NCBI RefSeq assembly: GCF_900086725.1
Contig: NZ_LT574838.1
Span: 760,859-824,858 of the forward strand
DNA from: Bariatricus massiliensis
Lineage (GTDB): Bacteria; Bacillota; Clostridia; Lachnospirales; Lachnospiraceae
Reading direction: 5' to 3'
Length of the DNA stretch: 64,000 nt
Shown: piece after piece, positions 35,602-43,985 of the stretch
Layout: each line of letters starts with the position of its first letter
Position numbering within the stretch: the first letter of the stretch is position 1
Notes under the pieces: model-generated
The model's input: only the letters and a program-made list of their open reading frames with translations
Databases searched by the model: none
Told to the model about the DNA's origin: nothing
Translations under genes and position numbers: made by a program

Positions 35602-36603
35602 TTAATTAACATTTTTTTTCATTTGTTTTGTTACAAACGCCAGAATTGGATAAAGACAGAATCTGCTTTTCACTAATAACCTTATTCTCTTATTCTTACT
35701 TACACTGAACACTTCCGGACAAAGGTTATTGACTTTTTCATAAAATTGAAGCATTTCTTGTTTAACTTTTATATTACTATCCATTAAAAAGTATATGTTG
35801 AATTGAACACTGAGCATTTTTGTTACGGCAAATAAAAAATATTCTATTTTATTCCGACTCATTTCTTCTTTCTTTTGATTCAGGAACTCAAGAAGAGAGA
35901 AGATAACCTCCTCATGCATCTTTCGATTTTTGCAAAAATTATTTCTGCTTACGCTTTGTGACTGATTAAATATCCTGTATTGATAGATACAGTCTTCATA
36001 AAAAACTACAGATTTGATGTATGGTACCGGAAATAAATTATACTCCTGATCCACATAATATCTATTTTCATCAATATGTATGTGGTGCTCTTTTAGCAAA
36101 GAAGTCAAATAGGTTATCGCCGGCATTCCAAATACAGTATCCAGAGAACATATCTCATCAAAACTATATTCATAATTAAACTTAACCCCTGAAAACTCTT
36201 TTCTTTCTTTTGCTCCTGTATTATTATTCACAGTTTCAAATGGATTTATAATCAAATCATATTGACTATTTTTTTTCAGCTTTTCTACAAGTTTCTGTAT
36301 CCCTATTTTGTCTACCCAGTCATCACCATCAAGAATTTTCACATATTTCCCTGTGGCATTCTGAATTCCACAGTTTATCGCTGAGCCATGCCCACCATTA
36401 TTTTTTGATATGATGCGAATACTATCGGGATACTTCTCCTCATACACTAATGCCTTTTGTTCCGTTGTATCCAATGAACCGTCATTTATGATAAGTATCT
36501 CAATATCATCCAGTATTTCAGGTATTATCAAAGATTCTATTGTTTTTTCTATGTAGTTTTCAACATTGTATGCCGGTATTACAATTGTAAGAATTTTATC
36601 CAT
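35602..36603 (-). CDS. GT2 glycosyltransferase
   Basis: A 333-residue GT-A enzyme. ILTIVIPAYNVENYIEKTIE at the start, ILIINDGSLDTTEQK, NGGHGSAINCGIQNATGKYV and the metal-binding VKILDGDDWVDK are the GT2 motifs. It probably adds a sugar of the locus 2 repeat unit. The ATG overlaps the end of the upstream wzy gene by 8 bases, so translation is coupled. Donor unknown. Confidence 0.88.
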   Translation of the reverse strand: MDKILTIVIPAYNVENYIEKTIESLIIPEILDDIEILIINDGSLDTTEQKALVYEEKYPDSIRIISKNNGGHGSAINCGIQNATGKYVKILDGDDWVDKIGIQKLVEKLKKNSQYDLIINPFETVNNNTGAKERKEFSGVKFNYEYSFDEICSLDTVFGMPAITYLTSLLKEHHIHIDENRYYVDQEYNLFPVPYIKSVVFYEDCIYQYRIFNQSQSVSRNNFCKNRKMHEEVIFSLLEFLNQKKEEMSRNKIEYFLFAVTKMLSVQFNIYFLMDSNIKVKQEMLQFYEKVNNLCPEVFSVSKNKRIRLLVKSRFCLYPILAFVTKQMKKNVN

Positions 36604-37795
36604 CTTTATGTTCTCCTCTTCTCCATGAAAATGTCTTTTTATTCAGAGTCTTAAATAAATTAGTTCCTATTACAAACCAAAATGTATTGTAATGCATATA
36701 TAATATTAAATCATCAACCATTCCATGGCCTGCCATAAAAAATAATGCTATTACCAAATAGTATTGTTTTTGGCGATAGCACTGTACAAGAGTAGCCGTA
36801 AACAGTGCTAAAAATAGTACTGTAAATACAATTCCATAATGTTGCAATATCTGAATATACAAATTATCAACATATGTATACGTACCTAAGTTTTTATTTC
36901 CATATGCATCAAGACCGTTTCCCACCCAATTGATTTCATCTCCAAATAAGGATACACCATTCTCTAATAACGACGCTTGTCCTAGAGACAATCGTTTTTC
37001 AAATATCATGTTTAATTCATTCTGCCATTTTATATTGGGGTTAAAAGTAATGGTTAAATACATACTGCCTAAAAAAGTGATAATGAAAGAAAAAATCATT
37101 AATCGATAAATTATTTTTCCTTTTGTTATTAGCATAGGTTTGTATTTTAAGACAGCTGAGCCCACAATCAGCAGTACCGCTAAATAAAAAGCAAGCCGTG
37201 AATTCGTCTTTTCAAATATCCAAAAGTTTACCATGAAATAGAATAACAATTTTTTCCATTTTATTGCAGTTTTGTTTATACATATATCCAATGCTGTAAT
37301 ATTGAAAATAAGTGCAGGCCCAAATAATGCATAGCGAAAGCCAAGATATTCTCTCACACGTCCTAAACTTGAAATAGATATATGATTATCAATAATTCCA
37401 ATATAACTACTAATTATAATAAATGCCACTAAAAACGTTGTAAGTATAATTGTGAATCCACCAATCTTATCAAAAGAAATATGTCTTGCGCAAAAAACAT
37501 AAATAAGTATACAAATTACAGTATTCTGTGTAGCCCCCGTACTCACTCTCCATATAGTCAAAATAGAAATGATACATAGAACGGCGCCTGCCAAACTTTT
37601 TAATGTATATTTACCAAAAGTAATCTCTTGATAAACAAGAAGAACGACACATAAAACTAGTATTAATTTAAAAGGTGTTCCGATAAAATACTTAAAATAA
37701 AACGAAGAACTCAATATAGAAAAAGTCATAAATATACCATAAGAAATAAAAAATGGACGTTCAGATGACCGAATTTTGGGTATACTAATTTTCAT
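36596..37795 (-). CDS. polysaccharide polymerase (Wzy-like), locus 2
   Basis: A 399-residue membrane protein with about 11 spans and an outer loop (EKRLSLGQASLLENGVSLFG, then WVGNGLDAYGN) typical of Wzy. It has little sequence similarity to the locus 1 polymerase. AGAAGGAG precedes the ATG. Assignment is by topology and context. Confidence 0.75.
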   Translation of the reverse strand: MKISIPKIRSSERPFFISYGIFMTFSILSSSFYFKYFIGTPFKLILVLCVVLLVYQEITFGKYTLKSLAGAVLCIISILTIWRVSTGATQNTVICILIYVFCARHISFDKIGGFTIILTTFLVAFIIISSYIGIIDNHISISSLGRVREYLGFRYALFGPALIFNITALDICINKTAIKWKKLLFYFMVNFWIFEKTNSRLAFYLAVLLIVGSAVLKYKPMLITKGKIIYRLMIFSFIITFLGSMYLTITFNPNIKWQNELNMIFEKRLSLGQASLLENGVSLFGDEINWVGNGLDAYGNKNLGTYTYVDNLYIQILQHYGIVFTVLFLALFTATLVQCYRQKQYYLVIALFFMAGHGMVDDLILYMHYNTFWFVIGTNLFKTLNKKTFSWRRGEHKDG

Positions 37796-37818
37796 ATAAT
37801 CTCCTTCTCCCCTTTAAT

Positions 37819-38895
37819 TTACAAGGACATATTTAGTATTTTATCCACAATCTGGTCCATACTATAATACTGGTACTCACCCAGTCTTCCTATAAATGCG
37901 ATACTGTCGTCTTTACTTAAGGCTTGATATTTATGATATAAATCTCTATTCTGCCCGGTCGGTATCGGATAAGAACTATCCCCATTCCAACTTGGATATT
38001 CCTTAGCTATTACCGTAGCGTGCGTATAGTGCGGAAGAAAATGTTTAAACTCTGTAATGCGAGTATATTCGTAATCATTAGGATAATTGATAACTCCTGC
38101 GGATTGATACCACTCTTTTTCATACCGTTCAAATTTAAATTTCACACATCGATATGGCAATTTTCCTAACTTAAAGTTGTAAAACTCGTCAATCGAACCG
38201 GAATAATACAATTTACTGTAAGTAATTTGTGACTTTATTTCTTCAAATTCTGTATTCAACATAATTTTAATATTTGTATGGTCCAAGATTTTTTTAATCA
38301 TTTCAGTGTAGCCGTTAACCGGAATTCCTTGATATTTAACCGTAAAATAGCGGTCGTCACGATTGCTTCTAATTGGAATTCTGGAAACAATTTCCGGGGG
38401 TAATTCCTCCGGGGCGACGCCCCATTGTTTCTGCGTATAATTTTTGAAAAAATTATCATAAAATAATGTTCCAATCTGGCTCTCTACAACTTCTTTAACA
38501 TTAGTTATTTCATCATATTTTTTCTTTTGCCTTTCGAAATACTGACTAAGCGTTTCAGCCGTGAAATTTTCGTTTAAAAAGCTATTGACCGTATCTAAGT
38601 TAATAGGCATTGGATACAGTTTACCACCAATATAGATTTTCACCTTGTGCTGATAATCATACCAATCAGTAAAACGCGATAAAAAAGACCAGACTTTTTC
38701 ATTATCTGTTCTAAAAATGTGAGGCCCATATTTATGAATGATAATCCCATCTTGATTTCTATAATCAAAACAAAAGCCGCCTACAAAAGAATTTTTGTCA
38801 ACTATGAGTATAGATGCATCTTTCTCTTCAGCCAGCCTCCTTGCCATAACGGCGCCGGCAATCCCCGCTCCTACAATTACATAATCAAAATACAT
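37819..38895 (-). CDS. glf: UDP-galactopyranose mutase
   Basis: A 358-residue flavoprotein. YFDYVIVGAGIAGAVMARRL is the FAD motif; GGFCFDYRNQDGIIIHKYGP HIFRTD is the conserved Glf block; NYTQKQWGVAPEELPPEIVS RIPIRSNRDDRYF holds the active-site arginines. It converts UDP-galactopyranose to UDP-galactofuranose, so the polymer of locus 2 probably contains galactofuranose. I start at the ATG at 38895 with AAGGAG 8 nt upstream; a start eight codons up lacks a site. Confidence 0.95.
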   Translation of the reverse strand: MYFDYVIVGAGIAGAVMARRLAEEKDASILIVDKNSFVGGFCFDYRNQDGIIIHKYGPHIFRTDNEKVWSFLSRFTDWYDYQHKVKIYIGGKLYPMPINLDTVNSFLNENFTAETLSQYFERQKKKYDEITNVKEVVESQIGTLFYDNFFKNYTQKQWGVAPEELPPEIVSRIPIRSNRDDRYFTVKYQGIPVNGYTEMIKKILDHTNIKIMLNTEFEEIKSQITYSKLYYSGSIDEFYNFKLGKLPYRCVKFKFERYEKEWYQSAGVINYPNDYEYTRITEFKHFLPHYTHATVIAKEYPSWNGDSSYPIPTGQNRDLYHKYQALSKDDSIAFIGRLGEYQYYSMDQIVDKILNMSL

Positions 38896-38932
38896 GATTT
38901 TTCTCCTTTTATTAAACATCTTTCCAAAAGCT

Positions 38933-40081
38933 TTATTTAACTGTCTTAGAATAAATCTCCCGAAGTCTTTGTGCTGAAGCCTCTATGCTGTAGCCCTTTT
39001 TATCCACTTTTTCTGCATAGCTCTTTCTGTCGTATTCAATTTTGTCCACATGTTCAATAGCCTCCACCCACGGTTCTACGCCTTTATCTATCGGACAATA
39101 TTGAACCAAATCCGTAAGTTTTGCCTGTGCTGATATTTTATCGGACAGTACGCACTGTGCTCCAGATGCCTGAGCCTCGACCGCAACCAGCGGAAGACCT
39201 TCAAAACGGGACGGCAATAAAAACACATCCATTGCTTTCATATAATTGCTCACTTCATTTGTACTAGTAATATGCTTAATGTGATTTTCCAATCCCAACT
39301 GTTCTATTTGGCACGCTACCTCTTTTTCCAGTTCTCCTTGTCCTATCATCAAAAGTCTTGCATCTTTATTTCTTTTAAAAACTGCAGCAAACACCTTTAT
39401 TAAAAATTCATGGTTTTTTTGATAGGAAAAATGTCCGATATGTGCCAATATATATTTATCTTCCCACCCCAGCGCTCTTCTTACTTTTATCCTTGTGCTA
39501 TCCTCAAAACAGTATTCTGATATTTCTATGCCATTATTAATAATCTCAAATGTATTATTCCTTATTATTTTTTTCGGGTACATCCATTTTGCTGCTTTTT
39601 CAGAACATGCAAGATAATCTGTTGCAACAAAAGGGAAAAATAGCTTACTTATATTATGATAAAATATTTTTCTGTGCTGTTTTTTATTATCGATTCCCGA
39701 CGAATGGGAATGTATGATAATCCTTTCCACCCCTACCAATTTAGCTACAAACGCAAAGATAATTGCATTTTGTGCTCTATCAGCATGAATATGGACGAAT
39801 TTATACTTGTTTTCTTTTATGATTCTTTTTAAGTATCTCGCCCGTTGAAACCATACAAGAATTTTATTATTTTTGTTGCTTATAAAGTTAAAAATCCTGC
39901 CTTCATTATTAAGTATCGATTCCGTGTAAATAGACTTCGGTATAGGTTTCCAGCCGCAGTAATCAAAAATATACTGTTGTCTTTCCAGCTTCATCCCCAA
40001 ATTATAGACAATCGTTGACAACCCTCTTATCCCAAAATTGTATACATTTACATTAAGTATATGCTCCGGTCTATTTTCCAT
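38933..40081 (-). CDS. GT4 glycosyltransferase
   Basis: A 382-residue GT-B enzyme. It has NVYNFGIRGLSTIVYNLGMK near the start, ILAHIGHFSYQKNHEFLIKV, RLLMIGQGELEKEV and the donor site VFLLPSRFEGLPLVAVEAQA, all usual for GT4. I start at ATG 40081, with GGAG 11 nt upstream; a longer start overlaps the licD gene by 17 bp. It adds a sugar of the repeat unit; donor unknown. Confidence 0.88.
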   Translation of the reverse strand: MENRPEHILNVNVYNFGIRGLSTIVYNLGMKLERQQYIFDYCGWKPIPKSIYTESILNNEGRIFNFISNKNNKILVWFQRARYLKRIIKENKYKFVHIHADRAQNAIIFAFVAKLVGVERIIIHSHSSGIDNKKQHRKIFYHNISKLFFPFVATDYLACSEKAAKWMYPKKIIRNNTFEIINNGIEISEYCFEDSTRIKVRRALGWEDKYILAHIGHFSYQKNHEFLIKVFAAVFKRNKDARLLMIGQGELEKEVACQIEQLGLENHIKHITSTNEVSNYMKAMDVFLLPSRFEGLPLVAVEAQASGAQCVLSDKISAQAKLTDLVQYCPIDKGVEPWVEAIEHVDKIEYDRKSYAEKVDKKGYSIEASAQRLREIYSKTVK

Positions 40082-40082
40082 C

Positions 40083-40919
40083 TTAATCACTATCTCCATT
40101 CATAATTATAGCCTTCAGCCCATGATGATTCCGTTCTTCTTCTGCCGGAGGCTGCATGTAATCACCATACAGCTGACGGCACACAGTATCAAAGTCTACC
40201 GGTCCACATATCTCTATATCTTCAAATGCATACAAAGAGCCTTCTCCATAAACTTTTTTATGAAACATCTCTTTAAACTTGTATGCTCCCATTGCGTTTA
40301 CAAGATAGTTTGACTGCTCATATGGAAATTTGGTAAGTGCTTTCTCCAATTTGTTCAAACAATCTTCAGTGTTCAGTAAAGTCTGGATTGAAAAATGACG
40401 CCCCACAAAAATCAGCGCCTTCTCATACCACGGACGATTCTTTTTATTTACATTTACCAGTGTGTCAAAACAAGAGAAGCGGTAAATCATCCTTAAGAAA
40501 AGTACATACAATTTCCAAATAGTACGAAGTATCATATTATTTGGCATACCATCTAATGGGAAAATATCAATCCAGGCAAAAGAATGTTCTTCTTTCATAT
40601 TATCGTGACGGATTATTTTAATACTTGTATCTTCTAGCCTTCCAAAATATCTTATATATTGGGGGTCACTATGAAAATCGTGAAAATGAATCGTGTTGTC
40701 CAACTCTTTGGAAAATATAGCGCTCAATCTGTCATAATCAGGTCTTGGAACGCCTATGTCCATGTCATCATCCCAAGGGATGAATCCTTTGTGGCGTACC
40801 GCTCCCAGCAAAGTTCCACCCAAGGCATAATAAGTTATTCCATATTGCCTGCATATTTCATCAAATTTTTTAAACAAACGTAATTCTGTAAGCTGTAGTT
40901 CTCTTAACTTATCGCTCAT
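40083..40919 (-). CDS. LicD family phosphotransferase
   Basis: A 278-residue protein with the LicD signature YYALGGTLLGAVRHKGFIPW DDDMDIGVPRPDY at residues 31-63, where the aspartates bind metal. LicD proteins transfer phosphocholine or polyol phosphate from CDP-activated donors to glycans. TagD in the same operon would supply CDP-glycerol, so phosphoglycerol is a likely substituent. It is followed by a paralogue. GAGGAG precedes the ATG. Confidence 0.9.
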   Translation of the reverse strand: MSDKLRELQLTELRLFKKFDEICRQYGITYYALGGTLLGAVRHKGFIPWDDDMDIGVPRPDYDRLSAIFSKELDNTIHFHDFHSDPQYIRYFGRLEDTSIKIIRHDNMKEEHSFAWIDIFPLDGMPNNMILRTIWKLYVLFLRMIYRFSCFDTLVNVNKKNRPWYEKALIFVGRHFSIQTLLNTEDCLNKLEKALTKFPYEQSNYLVNAMGAYKFKEMFHKKVYGEGSLYAFEDIEICGPVDFDTVCRQLYGDYMQPPAEEERNHHGLKAIIMNGDSD

Positions 40920-40950
40920 GATTCTCCTCTAATTCCATATCATTAGATTC

Positions 40951-41790
40951 TCACTCTATTAATTGTGCCGCATGTACATTTTTTTCAGCGTCATCTGGAA
41001 TCCTCATATAATTCCCATACATCTGCTTTAACACAAAATCAGCATCAACCGGCCCCCAAAGCATCAAATCCTCAAATGGATATAATTTCCCTTTACCATA
41101 ATACTTTTTCAAAAACATTTCTTTAAATTTGTACTGTCCCATAAAATTAATGATCCATCCCGTTTTTTCGATACTGTATTCCTTTAGCAGAGTATCCAGT
41201 TTTTCCAGCAGCTTTTTCGTATCCCCGTTTCTTCCCCATCCAGTAAGTTCAACGAATTTGATAATCACCTTTTCGGACAACGGCCTATTTGGACGCTTTA
41301 AATTAACTTGTTCAAAACAAGATATATGATATCGGGTCCTGACCCAAAGAAGTCTGGCCATATGTATTTTTCGAAGAATCACATTATCCGGCATGCCATC
41401 CAATGGAAAGATATCAATCCACACATTTTCTTCCCTTTCGAGCAAACTTCCGTTTCTTTTGACTGCATGTCTTCGGTCTACAATACGTGAAAAATAATAA
41501 TGATGTGCTGTTTGATTTTTAAATGTCTGTAACTCTAGATAATCCGGCAATCGTTCCGCTACGGTAACAAGCAGTCTCTCATAATCTTCCCGTTCTATTC
41601 CTATATCAATATCATCATCCCACGGGATAAATCCCTGATGTCTTACGGCACCTAAAAGTGTACCTCCAAGCATATAGTATTTTATTCCCTCTTCTTCCAA
41701 GATATCTTTGATGATTCTAAAATTATCAAGGATAACACTTTGAACTACTGAAAGCTTATGTTCTTCAGCATCTGTTTGGATGGCCTTCAT
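40951..41790 (-). CDS. LicD family phosphotransferase (second copy)
   Basis: A 279-residue paralogue of the next gene with YYMLGGTLLGAVRHQGFIPW DDDIDIGIEREDYERLL at residues 37-73. The two proteins also share the tail motif MGQYKFKEMF and YPFED-type ends, though they differ over much of their length, so they are not a recent duplication. Two LicD genes suggest two decoration sites or donors. GAGGAG precedes the ATG. Confidence 0.9.
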   Translation of the reverse strand: MKAIQTDAEEHKLSVVQSVILDNFRIIKDILEEEGIKYYMLGGTLLGAVRHQGFIPWDDDIDIGIEREDYERLLVTVAERLPDYLELQTFKNQTAHHYYFSRIVDRRHAVKRNGSLLEREENVWIDIFPLDGMPDNVILRKIHMARLLWVRTRYHISCFEQVNLKRPNRPLSEKVIIKFVELTGWGRNGDTKKLLEKLDTLLKEYSIEKTGWIINFMGQYKFKEMFLKKYYGKGKLYPFEDLMLWGPVDADFVLKQMYGNYMRIPDDAEKNVHAAQLIE

Positions 41791-41804
41791 ATTCCCTGTC
41801 TCCT

Positions 41805-42212
41805 CTATTTTTCTTCCTTTTTGACATTTAAATCAGCCTTTATCTGTGTCGTACTGATTTCCGGTGTTCTTGGCAAATATACAACTTTAACCCCTTCTTC
41901 TTCCAAGAAATCAAATTTCCCACGCCAATCATCTCCCATCACAAAAGTATCAATATAATACTCATGGACATCAGTGCGCTTTTGCTCCCAATTATTTTCT
42001 GGAATGACCAAATCCACAAAGCGAATAGACTCTAAAAGCATTTTCCTCTGTTCGTATGTAAAATAACATTTTTTATTTTTTTCTTTTAAATTGAATTCAT
42101 CCGATGAAAGGACAACTATCAAATAATCCCCAAGCTCCTTCGCTCTTCGAAGTAAATTAATGTGTCCATAATGTAATAAATCAAATGTCCCATATGTAAT
42201 TACACGCCTCAT
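41805..42212 (-). CDS. tagD: glycerol-3-phosphate cytidylyltransferase (TagD-like)
   Basis: A 135-residue nucleotidyltransferase with RVITYGTFDLLHYGHINLLR (HxGH motif), EQRKMLLESIRFVDLVI and the C-terminal RTPEISTTQIK (ISTT motif), all typical of TagD. It makes CDP-glycerol from glycerol-3-phosphate and CTP for the LicD transferases. I use the ATG at 42212; a GTG four codons up is too close to the site AAAAGGG. Its leader begins directly at the end of element copy 2, so no independent promoter fits. Confidence 0.9.
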   Translation of the reverse strand: MRRVITYGTFDLLHYGHINLLRRAKELGDYLIVVLSSDEFNLKEKNKKCYFTYEQRKMLLESIRFVDLVIPENNWEQKRTDVHEYYIDTFVMGDDWRGKFDFLEEEGVKVVYLPRTPEISTTQIKADLNVKKEEK

Positions 42213-42232
42213 TTTATTCTGCACACCCTTTT

Positions 42233-42252
42233 CTTATATAATCTAATATTCT
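42233..42252 (-). other. candidate guide segment, element copy 2
   Basis: The 20 nt after the conserved tail (minus strand AGAATATTAGATTATATAAG) are at the guide position of a TnpB RNA. They immediately precede the tagD ribosome-binding site, so this RNA would continue into the tagD message. It differs from the copy 1 flank. Confidence 0.4.
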
Positions 42253-42399
42253 ATAACTTCGAATACTCTCTGCCCACACTCTGGACACCTCTTCGCCGAC
42301 CCAATCCCCAGAGCCGACCGGCGGTATTCAACCAAAAAGCAAAAGCCTTTAGCTTCCACCCTTCCCTACAGTTTCCCATAGGCTCTATAAAACCAGTGG
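42253..42399 (-). ncRNA. candidate omega RNA tail of TnpB-like copy 2
   Basis: Equivalent of 32466-32612. The GNRA hairpin here is ATGG-GAAA-CTGT (42368-42379 on the plus strand as its complement). Relative to copy 1, A-U replaces G-U and U-G, G-U replace C-G, G-C, so pairing is kept. The block from GCTTTTTGGTTGAATACCG onward, including the CGCCG/CGGCG stem, is almost unchanged. Confidence 0.6.
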
Positions 42400-43590
42400 T
42401 CATCCCACCTGTTTTCCAAAACTCTTTAGGCATTTCCTTCCCAGATTCAACGCCCCGTTCAGATACCGGTTCCCTTCATGCCCTTCCGGACAGGCAAACT
42501 CCGCATCCTTTTTCCGTATCTTCTTCCCACACACGGCACATTGGGAGCTGACTCCCGCCGCATCGGTCTCAAGCACCACTATCCCGGCCTTCCACGCCTT
42601 ATACTTCAATTTTTCACGAATCTGATTGCTTAAATGCAGAGCCGACCAGTTTCCGGATGACTTCATCACATATCTGCTGTATTCCTCCGAATACACAGGC
42701 AGCACCAGCACACTTACCTGCCATTCAGCACAATAGTCCACGATTTCACGGCTGAACTTATGGGAATAATACTCATTCAGATGTTTCAGCTTCATCCAAT
42801 ATTTCTGATTGCTCTGGCCTCCAGCCTGATTCCCCGTCGCTTTCTGTGAGCGTTCGAGCGCTTCCTGCACCTTCCTGCATAGGTGGACATACTCCGCACC
42901 GCCTTTTATAAAGCGTGCGGCTTTCTGCTCTCCTTCACTGTCCAGCACACACATAACAGCCAGCCTGTCCCTGTTCGTGAATTGGACTGCGGCAATGTTC
43001 TCCCCATCTGCAATACGCTCCTTAGCCTTCCTGCCGTCCGGCACCGCTTCCCTCACCGGTACATGGAGCTCAGTCTGCTGTCCCTTTAATACCACCGAAG
43101 GAGAAAGACATTCTTCCGTTGGACTAAAGGTGTTGCCGGATAATCTGCAGTGCAACCAGCGCCATGCCTCACCGTCCCAGACCTTCAGCTCCACAGACTT
43201 TTCGTTCAGTCTCTTATACATTCCTTTATAAAAGGTGACCGATGCTGTAAATTTCTCCGTCTGTTTCCACTGTCTGTCCCTTGCCAGATAGCTTTTCCCC
43301 GCCGCAATCGCCGCATTAATGGCAGCCCTGCGAAAATACAAAGGAATTTTCTCCCATGGCAGGGGAAACGGTACTTCTTTCTTATCTCTTCCCACAATGG
43401 TCAGCTGCTCCAGACTTCTCATAACCTGCTGGCTGCCAGCATTTAATTGCGCCTGCTGATTCAAATACAGCTCATAGTAGAACTGCAGCACTTCGTTGTA
43501 TAGCGTCTGCGTCCTCTGAAGCCACTCTCTATGATTGCAACGGAGAACGAACTTTTTTGTTAAAACTGTATAAAATGTTGGATTTTTCAT
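42400..43590 (-). CDS. TnpB-like protein with all RuvC catalytic acids replaced (copy 2)
   Basis: A 396-residue paralogue, about 90% identical to copy 1. It carries the same inactive residues: IAAVQFTNRD, VLVLPVYSE and NRYLNGALNL, and an intact zinc ribbon SSQCAVCGKKIRKKDAEFACPEGH. About 37 positions differ yet neither copy has a stop or frameshift, which suggests selection for a non-cleaving role. Transcription continues without an obvious terminator into its tail and then tagD. A simple transposase-associated nuclease is unlikely because the cleavage residues are gone. Confidence 0.8.
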   Translation of the reverse strand: MKNPTFYTVLTKKFVLRCNHREWLQRTQTLYNEVLQFYYELYLNQQAQLNAGSQQVMRSLEQLTIVGRDKKEVPFPLPWEKIPLYFRRAAINAAIAAGKSYLARDRQWKQTEKFTASVTFYKGMYKRLNEKSVELKVWDGEAWRWLHCRLSGNTFSPTEECLSPSVVLKGQQTELHVPVREAVPDGRKAKERIADGENIAAVQFTNRDRLAVMCVLDSEGEQKAARFIKGGAEYVHLCRKVQEALERSQKATGNQAGGQSNQKYWMKLKHLNEYYSHKFSREIVDYCAEWQVSVLVLPVYSEEYSRYVMKSSGNWSALHLSNQIREKLKYKAWKAGIVVLETDAAGVSSQCAVCGKKIRKKDAEFACPEGHEGNRYLNGALNLGRKCLKSFGKQVG

Positions 43591-43620
43591 ATTTTAGGAA
43601 CTTTTGCCCTTTACTGAATT

Positions 43621-43643
43621 TCGTAGAGTAATATACTTCACGA
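43621..43643. repeat. leader palindrome of TnpB-like gene, copy 2 (centre ATA)
   Basis: TCGTAGAGTA, then ATA, then TACTTCACGA. The arms equal those of copy 1, including the same AG-for-GA asymmetry in the left arm, but the centre is ATA, the complement of TAT in this copy's end palindrome. Confidence 0.85.
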
Positions 43644-43720
43644 GAAATTTAGACAAATAATTACTGTAAAAAATTTACAGTATGATTTTTGCAATTATAT
43701 TTTTTGATAATTTGAGGAAA

Positions 43721-43749
43721 ATTGTAGAATTTTTTGTATATGTAAACAA
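43721..43749 (-). promoter_or_regulatory. promoter of TnpB-like gene, copy 2
   Basis: Minus-strand TTGTTT (43744-43749) and TACAAT (43721-43726), 17-bp spacer, conserved with copy 1. It is the nearest recognisable promoter upstream of polysaccharide locus 2. Confidence 0.65.
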
Positions 43750-43829
43750 TATTAGACAAAAGAAAGGTTTAAAACTTTACTTTTTTAATCTGGTGTGCTA
43801 AGATAAATAAGGATTTTTAGAAAATATGC

Positions 43830-43868
43830 AAAAAATATCGTGAAGTATATTACTTCACGATATTTTTT
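43830..43868. terminator. palindrome at element end, copy 2 (centre TAT)
   Basis: An A tract, ATATCGTGAAGTA, centre TAT, TACTTCACGATAT and a T tract, the same 18-bp arms as copy 1. It can terminate in both directions and marks the element boundary. Confidence 0.85.
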
Positions 43869-43905
43869 CATTTACTCACTGAAATACATACCACACGATT
43901 ATAAA

Positions 43906-43971
43906 AAAGACCTCTGACCGAGCATGTTTTCCACCATTCTGGCTTCTCATCCTGCTCCTACAGAGGTCTTT
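43906..43971 (-). terminator. terminator after phoR
   Basis: AAAGACCTCTG (43906-43916) and CAGAGGTCTTT (43961-43971) form an 11-bp stem around a 44-nt loop that has its own inner GAGCA/TGCTC stem. On the minus strand it ends in TTTTTT. It closes the pst-phoU-phoBR unit. Confidence 0.75.
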
Positions 43972-43985
43972 CATCGCTTCAAATT

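Larger units (their letters stand above)
42253..43869 (-). mobile_element. 1.6-kb IS605/IS1341-like element, copy 2, with dead TnpB-like gene
   Basis: Second copy of the element at 32466-34059, same orientation. Homology covers the tail, gene, promoter, leader palindrome and end palindrome, while the spacers between palindrome and promoter are diverged. The ends coincide with copy 1 to the base. There is no TnpA. It sits just upstream of tagD and downstream of phoR. Confidence 0.75.

Noticed and set aside
32466..43869. Composite transposon carrying the capsule locus
   Set aside because: The elements have no TnpA or DDE transposase and IS605-type elements do not form classical composites; homologous recombination between them is possible but not shown.
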